From a virus, in the IMG/VR virus record IMGVR_UViG_3300035670_007294, positions 1 through 54,258 of that record: a DNA stretch of 54,258 nucleotides. One strand, 5' to 3'. Of the stretch, positions 1-9,813 are shown in pieces; the first letter of the stretch is position 1; each line of letters begins with the position of its first letter. A model generated the notes under the pieces. That model searched no databases and was not told the DNA's origin. It worked only from the letters and a program-made list of their open reading frames with translations. A program made the position numbers and the translations under genes.

Positions 1-34
1 ATAATATAGTTAAAATATCAAAGGAAGTGTTATA

Positions 35-601
35 ATGTCAAAGTTTAAAAATTTAATATTCGGGATAAGTATTGGTATTATGATAAATATCATCACTCCA
101 AGTTTTGCAACAATACAACAGTATATCCTTACTAAAGTTCAGTACCCAATTCTAGTCAATGGTGTAGAATATAAAGATGAAGTATTACCTATATTGAATT
201 ACAATAGTTCAACATATGTACCACTTAGAGCTATTGGGGATATATTAGGTAGTAATGTTGAATGGAATGAAGAATTACGTAGGGTTGAGATTGGGAACAG
301 TAATGAATCTAAAACTGAACAATCATCTATTAATATAAGTGAAGAAATGTACACTAATGGATTTCCTAAATATGCATATTACAATGAAAATGAATATTAT
401 TCTGCACAATTAGCATATGACACACTATTTAAACACGGATATGAATTGATAACTAATTTCCCAAGCAGAGAAGATGGTGGATATATTATTTACAATATTC
501 TAAATAAATCAGAGAAATATTATATATTAAAAGATAATTATTTTATGTATAACGGATTATCTTATATTAAATATGAAGCAATAAAAAGCCTAATTAATTA
601 G
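35..601 (+). CDS. Secreted protein with copper-amine-oxidase-like stalk domain
   Basis: Exported protein of unknown function. Residues 1-25 look like a signal peptide (basic MSKFK, hydrophobic core, SFA before a probable cleavage site). Residues about 38-87 match the copper amine oxidase N-terminal (stalk) domain common in secreted proteins of low-GC Gram-positives (VNGVEY, TYVPLRAIGDILG, VEW). The remainder is Tyr/Asn-rich with no catalytic motif seen. The start is supported by AAGGAAG at 21-27. It is one of only two plus-strand genes, converges on the fibre gene and shares its terminator. It could be a lysogenic-conversion gene or flanking host DNA; the sequence does not decide. Confidence 0.8.
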   Translation: MSKFKNLIFGISIGIMINIITPSFATIQQYILTKVQYPILVNGVEYKDEVLPILNYNSSTYVPLRAIGDILGSNVEWNEELRRVEIGNSNESKTEQSSINISEEMYTNGFPKYAYYNENEYYSAQLAYDTLFKHGYELITNFPSREDGGYIIYNILNKSEKYYILKDNYFMYNGLSYIKYEAIKSLIN

Positions 602-608
602 GCTTTTT
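583..608. terminator. Bidirectional terminator spanning two stop codons
   Basis: A perfect palindrome, AGCCTAATT/AATTAGGCT at 587-604, is flanked by A5 and T5-7, so it makes a hairpin plus U-tract in both directions. The stop codons of both convergent genes (TAG 599-601 on plus, TAA 600-598 on minus) lie inside the stem. Confidence 0.9.
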
Positions 609-1926
609 TTACATCGTGATTATGACTGCCAGAACTACTTGTTGTATATGTAACACCATCTACCACTACAGTATGTGAATGTGAACCATTTGAAGTTGTA
701 TTTAGTCCGTTTACTGACTGAGTTGAACTAAAATACCAATTCCCATATCCATACATATTTTTACCTGCTCCTCCAATAAACATTGAAGCAAAATCAACAG
801 GTCTTATTTGTAACCCATCCGATAATGTATCATAGAATTCTAATCCTATATTCCCATTTGAATATATCTTTAAATCAGTATATGTACTTGAAAATGGAAC
901 ACTTACTAATCCACTTAAATTACCACTTGAATTAAATGTTTCTAATTTATTACCTTGTAATCTTATCATAGCACCACTTTCAGCAGTTCTTATTGTTCCA
1001 CCTGTAATTATACCTGTAAAATTTGCATTACCATTTGTATCTAAATAAAATGTTCTTTCATTTAACTTATTAAATACTTCCAATCCATTTCCTATTGAAC
1101 CATCTCCATAAATTTTTATACCATTACCATCAATAGTAACTAAATTATTCCCCCCAATAGAATTATCTGTAATCAACTTAAAACTTCCACTTGTTTTAAT
1201 ACCTAAACTATCTATGGCAACTGAATAAGTAGCCCAATTATCTCTTGTAAATACAATTTTATCACTAAATATTCTCATTTGCCCATCTGCATCATCTGAA
1301 TCCCTAGTATAGATACCTCTTCTTGTAATTTGTGCCTGTTGAATTAAATCATTAACATCATCTTTTTGTTCTATAAAAATTTCTTTTGTATTTATATCTA
1401 TAGGTTTTTGAGCTTCTTCCTCTAATATAGCCACTTTTTTAGTAGAAGTATTCCATGAACCTGAACTAATATTTACATTTGTTGAAGTTTGCTTAGAGTT
1501 AGCCCATAAAGCTGTTAAATAATTCAAATCATCATTTAAATATGATTTATTTGATATAGTTATTTTTAAATTATTATTGTCATAATCATGTTCAATTGAT
1601 GTTATAATAGTTTCATATGACACTTTATCTAATTGTTCAGTTCCGTATAATAAAAGATATTGACTATTTGGAGTTGAATAACTTCCAACACCACCAAAGC
1701 CATGAAGTTTATTTACAGTAAAATTATCGATATCATTATCAAGAGTGACTCCTAACTCGTCTGTTAACTCTCTATCTGTCCATGTACCCATAGGAGTTTC
1801 GGTAGTTTGTAAATAAAGTTTACCGTCTTGAGTATATAGAATATGAGCATTATTATCATTAGCATGGAATAAATCTGGTTGTTCACCAGTACCTAAATTT
1901 TGTATCTCTTTAAAAACAATTGCCAT
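598..1926 (-). CDS. Tail fibre / baseplate appendage with His-rich tip
   Basis: Likely receptor-binding or fibre subunit, last gene of the tail-tip block. The N-terminal third is mixed; from about residue 215 it has the Gly/Asn-rich beta pattern of phage fibres (GNANFTGIITGGTIR). It ends in two GSHSH / GSHNH motifs, resembling the metal-binding HxH motifs of trimeric fibre tips. The start is ATG at 1926: the ribosome site AGGTGA lies 8 nt upstream and is part of a longer match to the 16S tail (TAGAAAGTAGGTGA). A GTG four codons earlier overlaps that site. No protease or chaperone domain is visible at the C-terminus. Confidence 0.75.
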   Translation of the reverse strand: MAIVFKEIQNLGTGEQPDLFHANDNNAHILYTQDGKLYLQTTETPMGTWTDRELTDELGVTLDNDIDNFTVNKLHGFGGVGSYSTPNSQYLLLYGTEQLDKVSYETIITSIEHDYDNNNLKITISNKSYLNDDLNYLTALWANSKQTSTNVNISSGSWNTSTKKVAILEEEAQKPIDINTKEIFIEQKDDVNDLIQQAQITRRGIYTRDSDDADGQMRIFSDKIVFTRDNWATYSVAIDSLGIKTSGSFKLITDNSIGGNNLVTIDGNGIKIYGDGSIGNGLEVFNKLNERTFYLDTNGNANFTGIITGGTIRTAESGAMIRLQGNKLETFNSSGNLSGLVSVPFSSTYTDLKIYSNGNIGLEFYDTLSDGLQIRPVDFASMFIGGAGKNMYGYGNWYFSSTQSVNGLNTTSNGSHSHTVVVDGVTYTTSSSGSHNHDVKKA

Positions 1927-2202
1927 TTTATAATTCACCTACTTTCTATTTGTGATTAAAAATATTTTGAAATATTTTTATAATATTATAGACAATATAT
2001 TTACAAGTATGTTATAATATTTACATAAGGAACATACTTGTAATATTGTTTATGATTAACTATCTAAAATCCTATATTTATTGAAAAAGTCACCTTTTTT
2101 CGCTCTCACAACACAGTTGTACCAATGGTTTCAAGTTATGATATAATATTAGTTTTATTTGGTTAGTGTATTTTGTCCTTGGTTATTGTTTTATATTTAT
2201 TT
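1927..2202. other. Noncoding gap upstream of fibre gene with long inverted repeat
   Basis: No gene is seen. It holds an AT palindrome (AAAAATATTT, 2-nt gap, AAATATTTTT, about 1963-1984), the long inverted repeat listed separately, and a slightly GC-richer patch near 2100-2135 with a small dyad ACAAC-ACA-GTTGT. A TATAAT preceded by TGA lies near 2140 on the plus strand but has no good -35 and no gene ahead of it. Confidence 0.5.
1992..2049. repeat. Long inverted repeat in fibre-gene leader
   Basis: TTACAAGTATGTT (2001-2013) and AACATACTTGTAA (2031-2043) are perfect 13-bp arms separated by 17 nt. The stem extends to ACAATA/TATTGT after a 3-nt bulge. No U-tract follows on either strand, so it is more like an operator or leader hairpin than an intrinsic terminator. 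Confidence 0.6.
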
Positions 2203-4332
2203 TTATACCACATTACCATCAGCAAATTGAATTGAGAAACCTATATCTAATACGTGATTTGAATCTTTAGGGATATAATCTACTGAGTAATCTGCTGTTA
2301 TTACTGCATTTAATGCAGGGGGAGTTGTGAATTGGATTTGATTCTTTTTATTATATACTTGGTATAATCCCAAAACACTACCTCCATTTGCATATAAGCA
2401 CTTATACCCGTTATTACCTTCTGGCGTAATATTTGCTGACAATGCTGTTATATTGTTTACTTCTACATCTGGATACATAGTCATTGTATCTGTAGTGAAG
2501 TTGTAATTAAAGCATTTAATACTACTACCTATTACCATAAAGTCCGAAGTTGTTTCATCCACAATTATTTCTGATATATTACCAGCTGATATATTAAGTG
2601 TTCTGGCATTACTGATAGCGTAGGTAATGGGTGAGTAATCATAAATCTTGATTGAGTTGAGTTGACCTACCACTAAATAAGAATGGTTGAATATAAATTT
2701 TAATGCAAATATATCCCCAATAGATGCTACATTTACAGCTCCACTAAAAACACCTGTCTCTGAAATATTGTAGCGTAACATACCTGTTGTACTACCATTA
2801 CTACCAACAAAAAGTCTATTTTCATCATGACTTACTTCAATTAACGTACCTCTATCATTACTACCAAGACCTCCTAATTCTACAGTGCTTATTTGAGAAC
2901 CTATTATACCTGCATTATAAGGATATGAAACTACCTCTATAGAACGACTTGATGTTGTTCTTGCTTGTAATAAAATGCTTTCATTTCGGATTAATCTTAA
3001 ACTTCTCCTATTACGGGATGTGTATGATGTATTAACACCAGTACCAGTAGAACTTATGAAACCAAGTGTAAATGTGTTTTTATCAAAAGAGTATACCTGT
3101 GTTCCAGTTGAAAATCCAGTTATAAGTACTTCGGTATCATCAGAATTAAATATAATATCATATCTACTTGTGCTAGTTAGAGTGTGATTTATTAATGTTG
3201 TTTGAAATGTTGGTTCTTTTGTATTAGGGTCTAGTAAGAAAATAAATAACAAAACTGATGTCATTGCAGCCAAATACATCCCATCATTAGAAATAGCTGT
3301 ACCTCGTAATGTGTTAAGAGTGTTGCTTGCAGTGAAAAGTCTAGCTACACCAAGAGTGTTGGATTCAATAATGGAATAGTCTATATTGGCAATCTTTGTT
3401 ACTCCGTCTACCTTAATTACTTGAGTATTCTCTTTTATACGGCTGAAATCAAATTCAAATACGCTACTTATTCCATCCCCAACACCTATACTTTCATTGG
3501 TTATATTAAAATTATCAAATACTGATGTAATTGGTAATTTACTTGAAAAAATTCTACGAAAATTATTACTAACTGTTTCACCATAAGAAAAGTGTTTAAT
3601 CCCTAATGATTCGTTATTAGCAGAGGTAGTCGCATATCTTACCGTACTAAACACTATTTTTTTATTTGCATTATCTGCTGTAAGCGTCGGAGCACTACTA
3701 GATGTTCCAAATCCTATTTGTGATTGTGCTGGTGAAGCAAAATAGACTCCATTTAAACTGGTTGCTTCTCCTAATAAATAGCGAACTAGCGTATTTGAAT
3801 CAAAATTTATAGAATTACCCATGTTCAACCCCCACCACTCCGTATTACCATAACTCATCTCCCCCAAAGTAATATATACAGTAGCATATATAGTAATTTG
3901 GTCAAATAATCCTTTACTTACTGCAATAGGGTTGCCTTCGCTATCTTTAATCAACGCATGTGTTACTATGCTTGTTGTTGTATGACCTATACCAACCTCA
4001 GCAATACTTGTGTTTTGATATTCTTCTGGTAATAATACAATCTTTTGTTTCCATGATATTGGAGTTGGTGTAGATAATATATAATTTCTACTTACATGTG
4101 TTACAGATTTACTTCCCATAGCAGTAAATAATGTCGTTCTAGCCGTACTTAATGTACCTGTTCCACTACCAAATACTATTGTGTTAAAATATGTATTTCT
4201 AGCACACAATCTAGTCCACATGGCATCTACAATCATATTATATGCTTCATAGTTTTCAACTTCTCCTGTTTGGGTATTTACTTTCTCTATTTCAAACTTA
4301 TTGTGTATTCCTACTTTTCCTTCTATATTCAA
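2203..4332 (-). CDS. Tail-tip protein with beta-propeller-like insertion
   Basis: Virion tip protein of about 709 aa. The N-terminal ~180 residues look like a phage structural domain. Residues ~280-320 begin a fibre module (GDGISSVFEF ... VIKVDGVTKI ... DYSI) whose closing half (QIQFTTPPALNAVITADYS) appears only ~330 residues later. Between them lie repeated four-strand units with dispersed SNDG, NSDD and SHDENRLFVGS motifs, like WD40 or lactonase-type propeller blades. The start is probably TTG at 4332: AAAGGAG lies 8 nt upstream, while a GTG nine bases earlier falls inside that site. The ligand is unknown; a carbohydrate or host surface protein is plausible. Confidence 0.7.
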   Translation of the reverse strand: MNIEGKVGIHNKFEIEKVNTQTGEVENYEAYNMIVDAMWTRLCARNTYFNTIVFGSGTGTLSTARTTLFTAMGSKSVTHVSRNYILSTPTPISWKQKIVLLPEEYQNTSIAEVGIGHTTTSIVTHALIKDSEGNPIAVSKGLFDQITIYATVYITLGEMSYGNTEWWGLNMGNSINFDSNTLVRYLLGEATSLNGVYFASPAQSQIGFGTSSSAPTLTADNANKKIVFSTVRYATTSANNESLGIKHFSYGETVSNNFRRIFSSKLPITSVFDNFNITNESIGVGDGISSVFEFDFSRIKENTQVIKVDGVTKIANIDYSIIESNTLGVARLFTASNTLNTLRGTAISNDGMYLAAMTSVLLFIFLLDPNTKEPTFQTTLINHTLTSTSRYDIIFNSDDTEVLITGFSTGTQVYSFDKNTFTLGFISSTGTGVNTSYTSRNRRSLRLIRNESILLQARTTSSRSIEVVSYPYNAGIIGSQISTVELGGLGSNDRGTLIEVSHDENRLFVGSNGSTTGMLRYNISETGVFSGAVNVASIGDIFALKFIFNHSYLVVGQLNSIKIYDYSPITYAISNARTLNISAGNISEIIVDETTSDFMVIGSSIKCFNYNFTTDTMTMYPDVEVNNITALSANITPEGNNGYKCLYANGGSVLGLYQVYNKKNQIQFTTPPALNAVITADYSVDYIPKDSNHVLDIGFSIQFADGNVV

Positions 4333-4387
4333 AATTATCACTCCTTTTACTCTATTTTTATTTAGTTTTATTAGTTATTTATTTATT

Positions 4388-5425
4388 TTATGGGTTAATG
4401 CCACCTGTGTAGGTTAATACAATTGTATAATTAGTTATACTAGCTTTAATGTTTTCAGATGCACCTTGATATATTGTATAATTATTAAATCTATCATCTG
4501 TCGTAGGATGACTTCCTTCGCCTATTACTTTATTCATTATTGGTGATAAGGTAGTTGTATAATTAGTCATGTTACATTTTATATTTTCAGGTGCTATTGA
4601 CGGATTAGGCACTCTAACTAAATCAGCAGGTGTAAATACTTGTGTAAAACTTTGTACTACGCCGCCTACCCCTTGTAGATTGCCTAATACTGCGTTATAG
4701 GATATGGTTATATTTCCCTGTACATTATTAAATCTTTTAAGTGGTTTAGTGTTTAATATTATTTGTTTAGAATTAGATGGATAAGCTTCAACACTCAACA
4801 CTTGAATATCACTATTCGCCAAAGTTCCTAATTCTTCACTAGGAAATTCAGTATATAAAGGTTCTTGTGCAGTAACCGTAAACGCTTGTTCATTCCCTTT
4901 GGGTAAATTAGCAAAAAGCTCTATGTCATAAATATATAAATATGTACTATGTTTACTTGTTATATTCCATCTATAATATCTATAAGCTGTAGTATTAACA
5001 AAATCAAATACTTTCCACCCTGACGAGTTTGCACTTGTAGAATTAACTAAAGCAGACGACCAATTTGTGCCATCATTTGAGCCGACTAAATTAAACGCAT
5101 TCGGTGCATATGTGCTTACATACCATCTAAATTTAGTTGCCACTACTTCATTGCCCTCACCTAAATCAACTTGTATCCATTGTGGCATAGCTAATCTTGT
5201 TTCCCAATATGTAGATGTAGAACCATCAAATGCTAGATTTGGAGTTTGAGTTGAATAAGAATTACTAGCACTATAACTTTGCCATGCAAAATCACGATTT
5301 CTAGTAAGCTCAGTTTCAACTAATCCACCTACAGGAGTTGGTGTTTTACCACTAACGTCACCAATTAAATTCTCTGTGAATTTTACTACTATTTTACCAC
5401 CTTGACCTTTTGTAAAACTATTCAT
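4388..5425 (-). CDS. Tail-tip adhesin with F5/8 type C (discoidin) domain
   Basis: Residues ~45-170 match the F5/8 type C fold that binds glycans or lipids: NLAFDGSTSTYWET, WIQVDLGEG, GSNDGTNW and YRYYRWNI are the family hallmarks. The C-terminal half carries a module (NYTTTLSPIMNKVIGEGSHP, then SITNYTIVLTYTGG) shared with the gene upstream, so the two genes arose partly by duplication. It overlaps the upstream gene by 8 bases, indicating translational coupling, with AGAGGTGAT before the ATG. Role inferred: host-surface binding at the tail tip. Confidence 0.75.
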   Translation of the reverse strand: MNSFTKGQGGKIVVKFTENLIGDVSGKTPTPVGGLVETELTRNRDFAWQSYSASNSYSTQTPNLAFDGSTSTYWETRLAMPQWIQVDLGEGNEVVATKFRWYVSTYAPNAFNLVGSNDGTNWSSALVNSTSANSSGWKVFDFVNTTAYRYYRWNITSKHSTYLYIYDIELFANLPKGNEQAFTVTAQEPLYTEFPSEELGTLANSDIQVLSVEAYPSNSKQIILNTKPLKRFNNVQGNITISYNAVLGNLQGVGGVVQSFTQVFTPADLVRVPNPSIAPENIKCNMTNYTTTLSPIMNKVIGEGSHPTTDDRFNNYTIYQGASENIKASITNYTIVLTYTGGINP

Positions 5426-8324
5426 TAAATATCACCTCTACTTCTGGTGCTCCAACCGTTACTTTAGGTGCTACTAAACCAATAGGTGTAAATGTTAATT
5501 CAAAACTATTTACATCTTGACCAGCTTCACCTTGTAATGTTCCAGCACTTAATGTATAATTAACCGTTAAATCACCTACACATTCATTAAAATTACTTGT
5601 TGTAATTAAAAATTCTCTACTACCATCAAATCTACCTAATGGTATAGGGTCTGCCCAATTAACACCTTTATTAGTAGCACTAACAACGTAGTTATTAGGC
5701 ACTGTATCTACAACTGTACATTGTGCTTGTAACCCTGTTGCATTTTGTATTCCATTTGCAAATGTAACTTTAACCATGTGCCCATTACTATGCCAATTAT
5801 GTGATATAAGTATTGTATGACCACTTGTAGGTGGTGAGTTGAATATTACTCTACCATTCGGATAATCCATAGTATAATCAGTTATTATAGTCTGTGTAAC
5901 ACCGTTTACTTTAACAATTTCACTACCGTCTACAATTGGATACCACGTTGTTTCATATTCAGTAGTTGTATTATCACCAGAACCTAGTTCAAACTCCTCC
6001 TGAGTGACCACAGAGGCTACATTCTCTATTGTGACAGGTAGGGTATCTCCACCGAATAAAACGAACATTTTATAATCAGTTATAGTCGATTCTATGTTCT
6101 CAGCTTCCCATTCATACCTTCCCCCTTGTTGACTTGGATTATCTACTGGATAATCACCATCACCAATAACAAAATTCATTATAGGGCTTAAAGATATAGT
6201 ATAATCAGTTAATCCCACATCAATATATTCATCAGGTACAGATGTCCCAATATAATTACGTTCAGATATATACCATCTTTTAATTCCTGTTGTTGCACTC
6301 TCTATCATAACACCTAACTTATAATCATTTGTTATAAACACATTTAGATTTTCAGTAACCCCATCAAATTCTACTAATCTCTCTTCTGGACTCCATCCAT
6401 ATGAATCTTCATCAATTTGAACATAACTTCTATAATAAACCCAATCATTACTTCTTATATATGCTACAAATAAACCTTGGTCATCCTCTGTATTAATACC
6501 ACTTTTCCATCCTCTAACAGCCTTAACTTGTTTAACATCACCTGCTAAAGCAACTTTAGTATCAGATTCATCCCATAATTGTGTCCATAATACATCATCC
6601 ATATCTACCCAAAATATCTGTGGTTTGTCATATGTTTTTATTCTTGTTACATTCCCAACTAAATACCATCTTCCGTCGAAAGCAATAGATACTGCTTTTG
6701 CTTCTCCTAACGTAAATTCATATATAAATCCAATTTGATTTGTATCAGGATATTTCATTATTGAACAACTAGCTATGCCATCTTTAATATGTATCTCATA
6801 AATTTCCGTTGGTCTTGTATAAGTTAATTCTCTTTTAGGTGCTACTGCTACATCTGCAAGATTTAAATCATGACGCATAACTACCTTATTCATTAATAAA
6901 GGAATCGGATAATTAGGCAATATTGCAGGTGGTGGGTCTACAGGTTCAACATACACAGGGTCTTCTGGTGGGGGGAATAAAGGTACTTCTTCAAATGTTT
7001 GCCATTGGAAATAAGGATATTGTTGGTTATTAATATTGTCAATATTCCATATCTGTGTAAAATCCCAATTGGTATAAGTTGTTGTATTACTATTTGGATA
7101 TATCATTTGAGATGTTGTTTTTGGAGTACCTTTGTTATCAACAATCCAATCTCCTTCTCCTACTATAGACACTGTTTCATCATAAAATGTATTAGTAGTG
7201 GTAATTGTACCATTATCATAGCTATTATCAGTTATCATTCCAATGCCTCCACCATAGTTATATGAATTACTAGGTGTTAAAATTATTTCTACAGAAGCAT
7301 AAGAATTAGAAAGATTAATATGTCCAGTATTAACTTTAAATACAAATCCAATTAATCCACCTATTGAAGATACATCTAGGGTATTTGTAATAAATTCAAT
7401 TTTACCTATTGCATAGCAATTTTGTATTGTTTGTGTTCCATTTAATGATGTATTTATATACCCTATTAAACCACCAAAACCATCTCCATATCCACTTTTG
7501 TCTCCTAGAAAGTCAATTATGGCATATGATTCTTCTATTATATTATTTGTTCCTGAAAACATACCTATTAATCCACCAATCTGATATCCATTATCTGTAT
7601 CATATCCACTTGATGTATAATTAAAAATAGAACTACATTTTCTTATAGTTGAGTTACTACCTAAATATCCAACTAAACCACCTACATATTCAAATCCTAT
7701 CATAGTGCAATTTGATGAACAATATTCTAAAATAGAGGTATCCACATCTCCAAATAATCCTCCCATGTATGAACCATATGTTCCTTGTTCTATAGATATA
7801 TTTCCTTCATAACTACAATTATTTACTTGTGAAGAATCAAGATAAAATGATATTCCTCCAATTGAAGACCCTCCGTAAATATCTCCTTTTATATTACAAT
7901 TTAAACAAATTGTATCATATATATTTGATGCTAATAATCCACAATATATAGCAGATGCAGAACTTATATTGCAATTTACCATATTTAAATTTTTTATAAT
8001 ACATTTATTATTTGTTGTACCATCTATAGTATCAAATAAACCTAATTCATCTATTGCTCCTACTACTATGCTCATATTACTAATAGTGAAATTTCCCCCA
8101 TCATATTCTCCAAAAAAAGATTCTACATAATTATAACTTCCATCTTTCCCAATTGGAATCCAACTATCACCATAATAACTTAAATCTATATTTGCAGTTT
8201 GCCTATAATATTTATAAACTCCTGCTGATAATGTATTGTGGATAGCTCTTAAATCTTGAGCATCTTCAATCAAGTAAGGTGTAGCTTGAATACCGTTACC
8301 TCCTCCAAATAATCCACCAGCCAT
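5418..8324 (-). CDS. Large tail-tip protein with GLUG repeats
   Basis: 968 aa. Residues 1 to about 430 have the PYLI..AQDL opening and repeated GGLIG / GGLVGY / GGLFG units of GLUG-type beta-repeat domains found in Gram-positive surface adhesins. A Pro-rich hinge follows (VEPVDPPPAIL), then fibre modules, including an intact copy of the GDG...VKVNGV...DYT...FNSPPTSG domain. It also has the LTDYTISLSPIMNFVIGDGDYP and TLQGEAG modules that recur in the next gene. AAGAGGTGA precedes the ATG. No enzymatic motif is seen, so it is probably a receptor-binding or spike protein. Confidence 0.75.
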   Translation of the reverse strand: MAGGLFGGGNGIQATPYLIEDAQDLRAIHNTLSAGVYKYYRQTANIDLSYYGDSWIPIGKDGSYNYVESFFGEYDGGNFTISNMSIVVGAIDELGLFDTIDGTTNNKCIIKNLNMVNCNISSASAIYCGLLASNIYDTICLNCNIKGDIYGGSSIGGISFYLDSSQVNNCSYEGNISIEQGTYGSYMGGLFGDVDTSILEYCSSNCTMIGFEYVGGLVGYLGSNSTIRKCSSIFNYTSSGYDTDNGYQIGGLIGMFSGTNNIIEESYAIIDFLGDKSGYGDGFGGLIGYINTSLNGTQTIQNCYAIGKIEFITNTLDVSSIGGLIGFVFKVNTGHINLSNSYASVEIILTPSNSYNYGGGIGMITDNSYDNGTITTTNTFYDETVSIVGEGDWIVDNKGTPKTTSQMIYPNSNTTTYTNWDFTQIWNIDNINNQQYPYFQWQTFEEVPLFPPPEDPVYVEPVDPPPAILPNYPIPLLMNKVVMRHDLNLADVAVAPKRELTYTRPTEIYEIHIKDGIASCSIMKYPDTNQIGFIYEFTLGEAKAVSIAFDGRWYLVGNVTRIKTYDKPQIFWVDMDDVLWTQLWDESDTKVALAGDVKQVKAVRGWKSGINTEDDQGLFVAYIRSNDWVYYRSYVQIDEDSYGWSPEERLVEFDGVTENLNVFITNDYKLGVMIESATTGIKRWYISERNYIGTSVPDEYIDVGLTDYTISLSPIMNFVIGDGDYPVDNPSQQGGRYEWEAENIESTITDYKMFVLFGGDTLPVTIENVASVVTQEEFELGSGDNTTTEYETTWYPIVDGSEIVKVNGVTQTIITDYTMDYPNGRVIFNSPPTSGHTILISHNWHSNGHMVKVTFANGIQNATGLQAQCTVVDTVPNNYVVSATNKGVNWADPIPLGRFDGSREFLITTSNFNECVGDLTVNYTLSAGTLQGEAGQDVNSFELTFTPIGLVAPKVTVGAPEVEVIFNE

Positions 8325-8355
8325 AAAATTTCACCTCTTTTCTTTTCTAAATTAC

Positions 8356-9813
8356 TTATTCATATGGAACAATTAAATTTACCTTATGTCCTAATTTTAT
8401 TTTATTCCAAACATATGATTCTGCATTAATACCAAAAATGTCTACCATATCTACCTGTATATCATATGATGACTGAGAATTAATATCTAAATAACCTCTT
8501 GCTAAATATAATAATACACTTGGGTCATCTGTTTCAAATTGTTGTTCTCCTTCTCTAATGAAGTTAACAAGTTCTTGTTGTAATTCTTCTGTTAAATTAG
8601 CTTCATAACTTACAGAATAAGATAAACTTGAAAGTTGATTGTTTACGGAAGTTATTTCAGCTTCTTTAGAAGTTATTTCAGCTTCTTTAGAAGTTATTGC
8701 TCCTTTTTTAGCAGTTATTAAAACTCCCCATTGAGCATAAGTATTACCATTATATGATAAACCTGTTTTAACAGAAATATCTTGACTATTCTCTAAGATT
8801 ATCAAGTCAGTTTCTAAATCAGCTAATTCGTTATTTAAAACTGATAATTCAGTTCTTTTAACAGATAATGTATCTAATAATGCAGTATAATTTGGAGTTT
8901 CAGTTGTTATTAAGTTTTCTATATATTCTAATCTATCTATTAAAGGAGTGCTCATGTATTGAGGTTTCATAAAGAAACCAAAGTTGTCGATATACTCTGT
9001 TCCTAAAATATTTACCGATGAAATATCGGTTTCATCTGTACCTCTAGCATATAGTCGAGTGATGATATCATCAGTGTTTAATTGGGATTTATATTGGTCT
9101 ATATAATTCTGATGGTCTAATATTAATCCTGTATTTGCATTTAATCCTAATGAATAATATGGGTCACCATGTTCAACAATATCTATTATTTGTAATGCTG
9201 TATGAAATATAAAAATACAATTATAATTATTCTCTATTGTTTTTATAGCATCTAGCACTTTTGCACTTGGTATATTTATATATCTTATTTGACTCATTAA
9301 TGGCACTGTTATATATCCTGCTTTCCATTGACCTTTTGATAATGATAATATATAATCTACCATACCACTATTAGGTAAATCATTAACATCCCATTTACCA
9401 GTATATAATTGAAATCCTCCATCATAATCTGATGGGGGGAAATTTCTAATTAATTGACCATTAAGCCTAACTTCTAAACTATAAGCTTTAACTTCTTTAT
9501 AAATATGGTCACCTGAACTAATAATAATATCATCTATACTATAAAGAAACACTTCTTCCATAGTGTCATCAATCCATTTTTCAACTCTTATAACATTTGT
9601 TTTATAAATTTTATCAAATAAATCATTTAGTGTTCCATCTTCAAATTTTTCATGAATTATAAAAGACATTTCATCTACATTTTTCAACTGCCATTTAAAT
9701 TTTCTATCCGTACTAGAATTAGTTAAACATCCTATAATCTCATATGGTGAACTACTTTTACATAAGTATATTTCATATTTAAATTGCCTTTTTCTATAAT
9801 CATCAATTAACAA
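8356..9813 (-). CDS. Tail-associated (Tal-like) baseplate hub protein
   Basis: Encoded directly after Dit, the usual place of the Tal/hub protein that closes the tail tube and carries the tip. The N-terminal ~290 residues have the mixed beta architecture of the hub (VLDAIKTIENNY, ITRLYARGTDE). Residues ~300-400 form a coiled coil containing an eight-residue repeat (ITSKEAE twice). No endopeptidase or lysozyme motif was recognised. The start is probably TTG at 9813, 9 nt after AGAAAGG; an ATG at 9822 sits against that site. ATG initiation would add three residues. Confidence 0.7.
   Translation of the reverse strand: MLIDDYRKRQFKYEIYLCKSSSPYEIIGCLTNSSTDRKFKWQLKNVDEMSFIIHEKFEDGTLNDLFDKIYKTNVIRVEKWIDDTMEEVFLYSIDDIIISSGDHIYKEVKAYSLEVRLNGQLIRNFPPSDYDGGFQLYTGKWDVNDLPNSGMVDYILSLSKGQWKAGYITVPLMSQIRYINIPSAKVLDAIKTIENNYNCIFIFHTALQIIDIVEHGDPYYSLGLNANTGLILDHQNYIDQYKSQLNTDDIITRLYARGTDETDISSVNILGTEYIDNFGFFMKPQYMSTPLIDRLEYIENLITTETPNYTALLDTLSVKRTELSVLNNELADLETDLIILENSQDISVKTGLSYNGNTYAQWGVLITAKKGAITSKEAEITSKEAEITSVNNQLSSLSYSVSYEANLTEELQQELVNFIREGEQQFETDDPSVLLYLARGYLDINSQSSYDIQVDMVDIFGINAESYVWNKIKLGHKVNLIVPYE

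Noticed and set aside
2120-2150. Plus-strand promoter (TGA-TATAAT) in the fibre intergenic gap
   Set aside because: No -35 at a proper distance and no gene on the plus strand downstream; likely chance in AT-rich DNA.
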